DNA of 36,979 bases from Deltaproteobacteria bacterium (GTDB lineage: Bacteria > Desulfobacterota > Binatia > UBA9968 > JAJDTQ01): contig JAPOPM010000003.1 of the NCBI GenBank assembly GCA_026712905.1, positions 1 through 36,979 of the forward strand. The letters run 5' to 3'. Every line of letters begins with the position of its first letter. The first letter of the stretch is position 1. The translations under genes were made by a program, and so were the position numbers. Below the pieces are notes generated by a model. That model saw only the letters and a program-made list of their open reading frames with translations, ran no database searches and was not told the DNA's origin. Of the stretch, positions 32,524-36,979 are shown in pieces.

Positions 32524-34179
32524 ATGGCGAAGGTAATGCACTACGACGGGGTGGTGATCGGCGCGGGCCACAATGGCATGATCTGCGCCGGCTACCTGGG
32601 GAAGTCCGGGCAGAAAATCCTCGTCATCGAGAAGAACATGGAGGTGGGCGGCGGGCTGGATTCTCACGAGGACCGCAACTATCCGGGGTTCTGGCACAAC
32701 ATCCACTCGGTGTTCCACCGCGGGCTGATGATGCTGCCGTGGTTCCAGGACCTGGAAATGGAGAACATGGGCATCCACTATTACAAGCCCGACCCGGGCG
32801 TGGTGCAGCACTTCCTCGACCGCACCTACCTGGGCTGGTTCGCCGACGTGGAGCGCACCATCGCCACCATCGAGCAGTACTCCGCCAGGGACGCGGCGAG
32901 CTTCCGGGACATCTGGAGCCGCTGGCAGCCGGTGGTGAAGAACATCGTGTTCCCGGAGACCTACTGCCCGCCCATCCCCATTGGCGAGAAACGGACGCTC
33001 CTGGAAGGACTGCCGGAGGGGCGGGAGTACCTGCGTTACTTCGACACCACGCCCGAGCAGTTCATCCTGGAGCATTTCGAGAACACCCGCGTGCGCGCCT
33101 TCATCGGCTTCCTGGCGGTGATGCGCGGCTACGAGCTGGACGCGCCCAACACCGGGTACCTGGTGCCGGCCATGATCGCCTGGGGGGTCAACCCGCAGCT
33201 CTGCCGCGGCACCTCCCACGCACTCGGCGACAACCTGGCGCACATGCTGTCGCACAACGGCGTGGACTACATCGAGGCCGTGGGCGTCGAGCGCATCCTG
33301 GTGGACGGCGGGCACGCCACCGGAGTGGTGCTGGAAGACGGCACGGTGGTACACGTCAAGCGCTTCGTCGCTTCCAACGTGAACCCGGTGGAGACCTTCA
33401 TCAAGCTCGTGGGAGCGGAGAATCTCGACACGGAGTTCAGCGCCAAGGCGGCGGCCTTCAAGTTCTCCAAGACCACGCCGATCTTCGCCACGAACCTGGC
33501 TCTGAACGAGCGGCCCCGCTACATCACCGAGGACGAGCATCCCGAGGTGGGCGAGAGCTTCATGCACATCGTCGGGCTGGAGACCTACGAAGAACTGCGG
33601 AACCTGTTCGACGACTGCCGCTCCGGACAGTTGCCGCGCAAGCCCTTCATGAACGGCGCCACCCCCTCGTACCACGACCCCAGCCAGGCGCCGCCGGGCA
33701 AGGCCACCGCGTTCATGTGGCAGCTCTCGCCGTACAACCTGTGGGGCAATCCACTGAACTGGGACAAGGTCCGGAGCGAGTGGTTCGACCGGCAACTCGC
33801 CGTGTGGCGCCAATACGCGCCCAACCTCACCGATGACAACATCCTGTCGCGCGACTCCACCACGCCACTCGACATCGAACGCCACGACCGCAACATGTAC
33901 GAGGGCGACTGGATGGTGGGCGAATACACCGGAGACCAGGCGCTGGAAAACCGCCCCTTCCCCGGCTGGGGCCACTACCGCACCCCCGTCTCCGGGCTCT
34001 ACCTGTGCGGCAGCTCCTGTCATCCCGGCGGCAACATCACCGGGGCGCCCGGATACAACGCCGCCCAGACCATCGCCCGGGACCTGGGTCTGAATCTCTG
34101 GTGGGAGCCGCTGGACCTGCGCCGGCAGCTACAGGAAATGAACGAGCGCGCGGCGGCGGCAGCCAGCGCGGCGGGCTAG
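32524..34179 (+). CDS. FAD-dependent oxidoreductase, phytoene-desaturase-like (second of pair)
   Basis: This is a 551-residue paralogue of the preceding protein. It keeps an intact dinucleotide motif GAGHNGMICAGYLGKSG (13-29), Glu after the second strand (VIEKNMEVGGG), YPGFWHNIHSVFH (parallel to PGYWHNSLAYF of the first), GTSHALGDNLAHMLSHNGV and the closing motif VSGLYLCGSSCHPGGNITGAPGYNAA. It has a C-terminal Ala-rich tail. It starts 24 bases after the first. The pair could act as a heterodimer or in successive steps; both are inference. The family also holds amine- and carotenoid-acting enzymes, so the substrate remains open. Confidence 0.9.
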   Translation: MAKVMHYDGVVIGAGHNGMICAGYLGKSGQKILVIEKNMEVGGGLDSHEDRNYPGFWHNIHSVFHRGLMMLPWFQDLEMENMGIHYYKPDPGVVQHFLDRTYLGWFADVERTIATIEQYSARDAASFRDIWSRWQPVVKNIVFPETYCPPIPIGEKRTLLEGLPEGREYLRYFDTTPEQFILEHFENTRVRAFIGFLAVMRGYELDAPNTGYLVPAMIAWGVNPQLCRGTSHALGDNLAHMLSHNGVDYIEAVGVERILVDGGHATGVVLEDGTVVHVKRFVASNVNPVETFIKLVGAENLDTEFSAKAAAFKFSKTTPIFATNLALNERPRYITEDEHPEVGESFMHIVGLETYEELRNLFDDCRSGQLPRKPFMNGATPSYHDPSQAPPGKATAFMWQLSPYNLWGNPLNWDKVRSEWFDRQLAVWRQYAPNLTDDNILSRDSTTPLDIERHDRNMYEGDWMVGEYTGDQALENRPFPGWGHYRTPVSGLYLCGSSCHPGGNITGAPGYNAAQTIARDLGLNLWWEPLDLRRQLQEMNERAAAAASAAG

Positions 34180-34193
34180 CCGCACCCTTTCGC

Positions 34194-34294
34194 CGTCATT
34201 CCCGCGAAAGCGGGAATCCAGGGATGGCGAAGCGGGGAACGCCGCTGTAGTGCCCCACCACCGCCCCTGGATTCCCGCTTTCGCGGGAATGACG
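34194..34294. repeat. Inverted-repeat element built from two dRS3-like hairpins
   Basis: Perfect 30-base arms (34194-34223 and 34265-34294) flank 41 bases. Each arm itself contains a short hairpin, ATTCCCGC-GAAA-GCGGGAAT (reading minus for the second). The core again fits ATTCCC-N8-GGGAAT. It occupies most of the 181-base gap between the FAD oxidoreductase and SDR genes. A MITE-like copy is likely; no target duplication can be seen. A weaker, decayed repeat half continues to about 34325. Confidence 0.88.
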
Positions 34295-34360
34295 ATCCGG
34301 GGGGTCTGGCGAGAATGACGGTTTGGGGCGTGCTGAGAACTTCACGAATGCAGGTAGGAC

Positions 34361-35107
34361 ATGGGACGACTCGATAACAAGGTCGCCATCGTAACCGGTG
34401 GGGCGCGCAACATCGGCGCGGTGTATGCGCGGACGCTGGCCGCGGAAGGCGCGCGCGTGGTGGTGGCCGACGTGCTCGACGGCTCGGCGGCCGCGCAGGC
34501 CATACGCGATGCCGGCGGCGAGGCCGTGCACGTCGAGGTGGACGTCTCGCGGGAGGACGACACCCAGCGCATGGCCAAGACCGCCATGGACGCCTTCGGA
34601 CGCATTGACGTGCTGGTGAACAACGCCGCCATCTACGTCAGCATCCAGCGGCGGCCGTTCCACGAGATTTCGGCGGAGGAATGGGACCGGGTCACGGCGG
34701 TGAACATCAAGGGCGTGTTCCTGTGCGCCAAGGCCGTGTTCCCGCACATGCGCGACCAGGGTGGCGGCCGCATCATCAACATCTCCTCCAACACGGTGAT
34801 GGCCGGCACGCCCAACTTCCTGCACTACGTCGCGTCCAAGTCCGCGCTCATCGGCATGACCCGTTCCATGGCGCGGGAGATGGGCGCCTACGGCATCGGC
34901 GTCAACGCCATCGCCCCCGGCCTGGTGGAACACGAAGGCCAGAGCCTGCCCCCGGAACTGTCCGCCAGCCGCGTGAGCGCCCGCTCCGTTCAGCGCCGCC
35001 AGACCCCCGACGACCTCACCGGCACCGTCCTCTACCTCGCCGCCTCGGACAGCGACTTCGTCACCGGCCAGACCCTGGTGGTGGACGGCGGCGACATCCT
35101 GTACTGA
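34361..35107 (+). CDS. Short-chain dehydrogenase/reductase
   Basis: This is a 248-residue classical SDR that oxidises or reduces alcohol/carbonyl groups with NAD(P)(H). Landmarks are TGGARNIG (12-19, coenzyme binding; the TGxxxGxG form), VVVADV with Asp after the second strand (suggesting NAD preference), NNAA, and the catalytic Ser143, Tyr156 and Lys160 (SSNTVM...YVASK). The end GQTLVVDGGDILY is normal. AGGTAGG precedes the ATG. It sits between the FAD pair and the second UbiD gene, so it probably takes part in the same pathway. Confidence 0.94.
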   Translation: MGRLDNKVAIVTGGARNIGAVYARTLAAEGARVVVADVLDGSAAAQAIRDAGGEAVHVEVDVSREDDTQRMAKTAMDAFGRIDVLVNNAAIYVSIQRRPFHEISAEEWDRVTAVNIKGVFLCAKAVFPHMRDQGGGRIINISSNTVMAGTPNFLHYVASKSALIGMTRSMAREMGAYGIGVNAIAPGLVEHEGQSLPPELSASRVSARSVQRRQTPDDLTGTVLYLAASDSDFVTGQTLVVDGGDILY

Positions 35108-35153
35108 GACCGCTGGCGACCTCGGCTGCACGGCGCCATTCCCGCGAACACCC

Positions 35154-36599
35154 ATGCCCAAAAGCCTGCGCACCTTCCTGGACGACCTGAGACATCAGCG
35201 CCCCGGGGAACTCGTGCACGTCACCCGACCCGTGAACCCCGCGCGTCACGACGTCTCCGCCCTCATCGCCCAGTTGGCCGAGCGCAAGCAATTCCCGGTG
35301 CTGCTGTTCGAGGGTCCGCAGAACCTCCATGAACAACCTTCCGAAATCCGCCTCGCAATGAACTGCGAAGTCTCCATGGGCAAGTTCCAGACCGCCCTGG
35401 GGGTGCCGCCGGAAACCACGCGAGCGGAGCTGGCCCTGGAGTGCCTGCGCCGGGAAGCCAACCCCATTGCACCGGTGGTGGTGGAACCGTCCGAGGCGCC
35501 GGTCAAGGAAGTGGTTCAACGCGGCGCGCAAGTAGACCTCTTCGAGCTGCCGGTGATGCGCCACCATGCCCTGGACGGCGGCCCCTACATCGACATGCCG
35601 AGCCTCGGGATCGACCGCCGCTCGGGCGTGTACAACGTCTCCTACCACCGCATGGAGGTGAAAGACCGCAACCACACCGGCTTCTACCTTTCCCTCCAAC
35701 ACCTGTGGCGCATCTTCCGGGACTACGAGGAAAACGGACAAGAGTGCCCGGTGGCGGCGGTGACCGGCCACCACCCGGCGTTCAATATCGGCGCCTGCTA
35801 CCGCGGCCCGTTCGACGCCGACGAGCTCGACATCATCGGCGGCTACCTGCAGGAGCCGTTGCGCCTGACACCGTCCGAGACCTTCGGCGAACGCCTGATG
35901 GTGCCGGCGGATGCCGAGATCGTCATCGAAGGCGCGCTGATCCCGGGCAAGCGCGTGGTGGAGGGTCCCTTCGGCGAGGTGCACGGCTACGTCGGTCCCC
36001 AAGGCTACCGGCAGGCCGCCTTCCTGGAGGTACGCGCCATCACCCGCCGGCGCGACGCCATCCACCAGTCGGTGATCACGCCCGACGGCGACAAGCCCTG
36101 GATGGACCTCGCCCGCGAGGGCGCCTACGTGCGGCGCTGCCGCGAAGCCGTGCCCGGCGTCACCGCGGTGTGCAAGAACGGCCGCCACGCGCTCATGAAC
36201 GTGTTCATCGCCATGAAGAAGATGTCCGAGGGAGACCCAGGCCGGGCCGCCGCCGCCGCGCTGAGCTTCGACCAGTGCAAGCACGTGTTCATCTTCGACG
36301 ACGACATCGACGTCTACAACCCCACGGAGATTCTCTGGGCCCTCGCCACCCGCGTCCAGCCGCACCGCCAGGTCTCCCTCATCACCGACATGATGCGCGG
36401 CCCCCTGATCGACCCCTCCATGGACGAAGGCATCCGCACCTCCGCCATGATCGTCGACGCCACTCGCCCTCTCGACCGCCCCTTCTCCCCCGTCTCCAAG
36501 TGCCCCGACGAAGCCCTCGCACGCATCCGCGTAGAGGACTACCTCCCGCGCGACATCCTCGACGCCATCCCCGTAGACCGCACCACCTACTGGGCCTGA
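35154..36599 (+). CDS. UbiD family decarboxylase (second copy)
   Basis: This is a 481-residue member of the UbiD family, shorter than the first copy and only distantly similar. It has LRTFLDDLRHQRPGELVHVTRPV at the start, NCEVSMGKFQTALGVPPE, MRHHALDGGPYI in the metal/prFMN region, and VVEGPFGEVHGYVGPQ with Glu270 and Glu275, again Glu-x4-Glu. The C-terminus DDDIDVYNPTEILWALATRVQP is the usual lid segment. The different N-terminus and fold insertions suggest a different substrate or a heteromeric partner. No clear ribosome site precedes the ATG, as for the first copy. Confidence 0.93.
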   Translation: MPKSLRTFLDDLRHQRPGELVHVTRPVNPARHDVSALIAQLAERKQFPVLLFEGPQNLHEQPSEIRLAMNCEVSMGKFQTALGVPPETTRAELALECLRREANPIAPVVVEPSEAPVKEVVQRGAQVDLFELPVMRHHALDGGPYIDMPSLGIDRRSGVYNVSYHRMEVKDRNHTGFYLSLQHLWRIFRDYEENGQECPVAAVTGHHPAFNIGACYRGPFDADELDIIGGYLQEPLRLTPSETFGERLMVPADAEIVIEGALIPGKRVVEGPFGEVHGYVGPQGYRQAAFLEVRAITRRRDAIHQSVITPDGDKPWMDLAREGAYVRRCREAVPGVTAVCKNGRHALMNVFIAMKKMSEGDPGRAAAAALSFDQCKHVFIFDDDIDVYNPTEILWALATRVQPHRQVSLITDMMRGPLIDPSMDEGIRTSAMIVDATRPLDRPFSPVSKCPDEALARIRVEDYLPRDILDAIPVDRTTYWA

Positions 36600-36659
36600 A
36601 AGAAGACAACTCGGACCAAAGCCCAGCAATCCGAACCAAGGCTCGTTTCACCCCCCTCT

Positions 36660-36830
36660 CCACCCATGGATTCCCGCTTCCGCGGGAATGACGATTCGGG
36701 GGTTGTTGCCCCTCTCAGAAGGCATTGTTGCACGGCCTGTTTCGCGGGAATGAGGGATTGGTCGTTCGTCGCTGGAAAGTCGTGTTTTGACACAGCCTGT
36801 CCCGGGGGAATGACGATTCGGGGATTGTGC
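36660..36830. repeat. Cluster of repeat copies (dRS3-like and TGACACGGCCTG type)
   Basis: A hairpin ATTCCCGC-TTCC-GCGGGAAT lies at 36670-36689. Two copies of a longer unit of the form TTGACACGGCCTGT.TCGCGGGAATGACG follow at about 36728-36753 (decayed) and 36785-36829. The end of each unit has GCGGGAATGACGATTCGGGG or close to it. Units like these also lie at 3861-3981 and 34194-34294. The 36600-36979 stretch has no coding capacity that I trust. Confidence 0.8.
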
Positions 36831-36870
36831 GTCGGCCCACTCGCCTCGGATTTGGTTGCAACATTGGACT

Positions 36871-36979
36871 CCCCCCTCCCCCCCCCACCAGATGGGGGGG
36901 GGGGGGGGGCCCCCCGGGGTGGTGTGGGGCCCCCCCCCCCCCCGCGCCCCCACCCGCCCCCCACCCTGTCCCCCCCCCA
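36871..36979. other. Terminal C/G homopolymer zone, probable artefact
   Basis: The last 110 bases contain a run of 16 G (36894-36909), runs of 14 and more C, and a block GGGGTGGTGTGGGG similar to the one at 18337-18348. Such a stretch at a contig end is typical of low-quality extension. No feature should be called in it. Confidence 0.8.

Noticed and set aside
31225..34023. Long open frame (932 codons) on the minus strand
   Set aside because: It is antisense to the two FAD oxidoreductases, which have clear motifs; the His/Val/Gly-rich translation is typical of a shadow frame.
36587..36964. Gly/Pro-rich small open frames at the window end
   Set aside because: They are created by homopolymer runs and repeat units and have no coding signature.

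Overview
The window is about 37 kb of GC-rich DNA from a Gram-negative bacterium. Its envelope genes are an outer-membrane inverse-autotransporter barrel, a lipobox lipoprotein and a membrane-anchored M23 peptidase. The quinone genes (polyprenyl diphosphate synthase plus a MenG/UbiE methyltransferase), the valS-birA-coaX-fusA2 order and the wealth of UbiD, molybdenum-hydroxylase and amidohydrolase genes fit an uncultured soil or marine lineage of the Desulfobacterota/Binatota/Tectomicrobia kind. That placement is inference; there is no rRNA gene here. No phage, transposase or CRISPR was seen.

Layout. (1) 1-2019, minus strand: an inverse-autotransporter-like barrel with one Calx-beta domain, followed by a CARDB-repeat lipoprotein cut by the window edge. 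(2) 2175-3791: a gamma-glutamyltransferase-like Ntn hydrolase, then a repeat-bearing spacer. (3) 4016-12368, minus strand, probably one operon: receiver-like protein, valS, birA, coaX, EF-G-like GTPase, small zinc ribbon, and an amidohydrolase with an altered metal site. (4) 12462-15201, plus strand: tRNA-Leu(CAG), then ispB, menG and a polytopic membrane protein with overlapping junctions. (5) 15229-18234: a cold-shock-like protein, an APH/ThrB-fold protein lacking its catalytic Asp behind a very good promoter, a two-helix membrane protein and a PPP phosphatase. (6) 18405-22384, minus strand: three tandem ornithine-cyclodeaminase/mu-crystallin paralogues and a MutT-type Nudix hydrolase. (7) 22394-25262, minus strand: M23 peptidase and cysS. 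(8) 25374-36599, plus strand: a catabolic cluster with two UbiD-type decarboxylases flanking a three-subunit molybdenum hydroxylase, two paralogous FAD-dependent oxidoreductases and an SDR dehydrogenase.

The cluster in (8) is the most interesting part. It has the parts for hydroxylation, desaturation or oxidation, alcohol/ketone redox and prFMN-dependent (de)carboxylation of an unknown, probably cyclic or unsaturated, substrate. I know of no described pathway with this exact set. The three OCD paralogues and the altered amidohydrolase suggest further uncharacterised small-molecule metabolism.

A family of short hairpins with ATTCCC/GGGAAT arms and GNRA-type loops is scattered at 3.9, 34.2 and 36.7 kb. 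Two zones of C/G homopolymer (about 18.33-18.39 kb and the last 110 bases) look like sequencing or assembly artefacts and should be read with caution.
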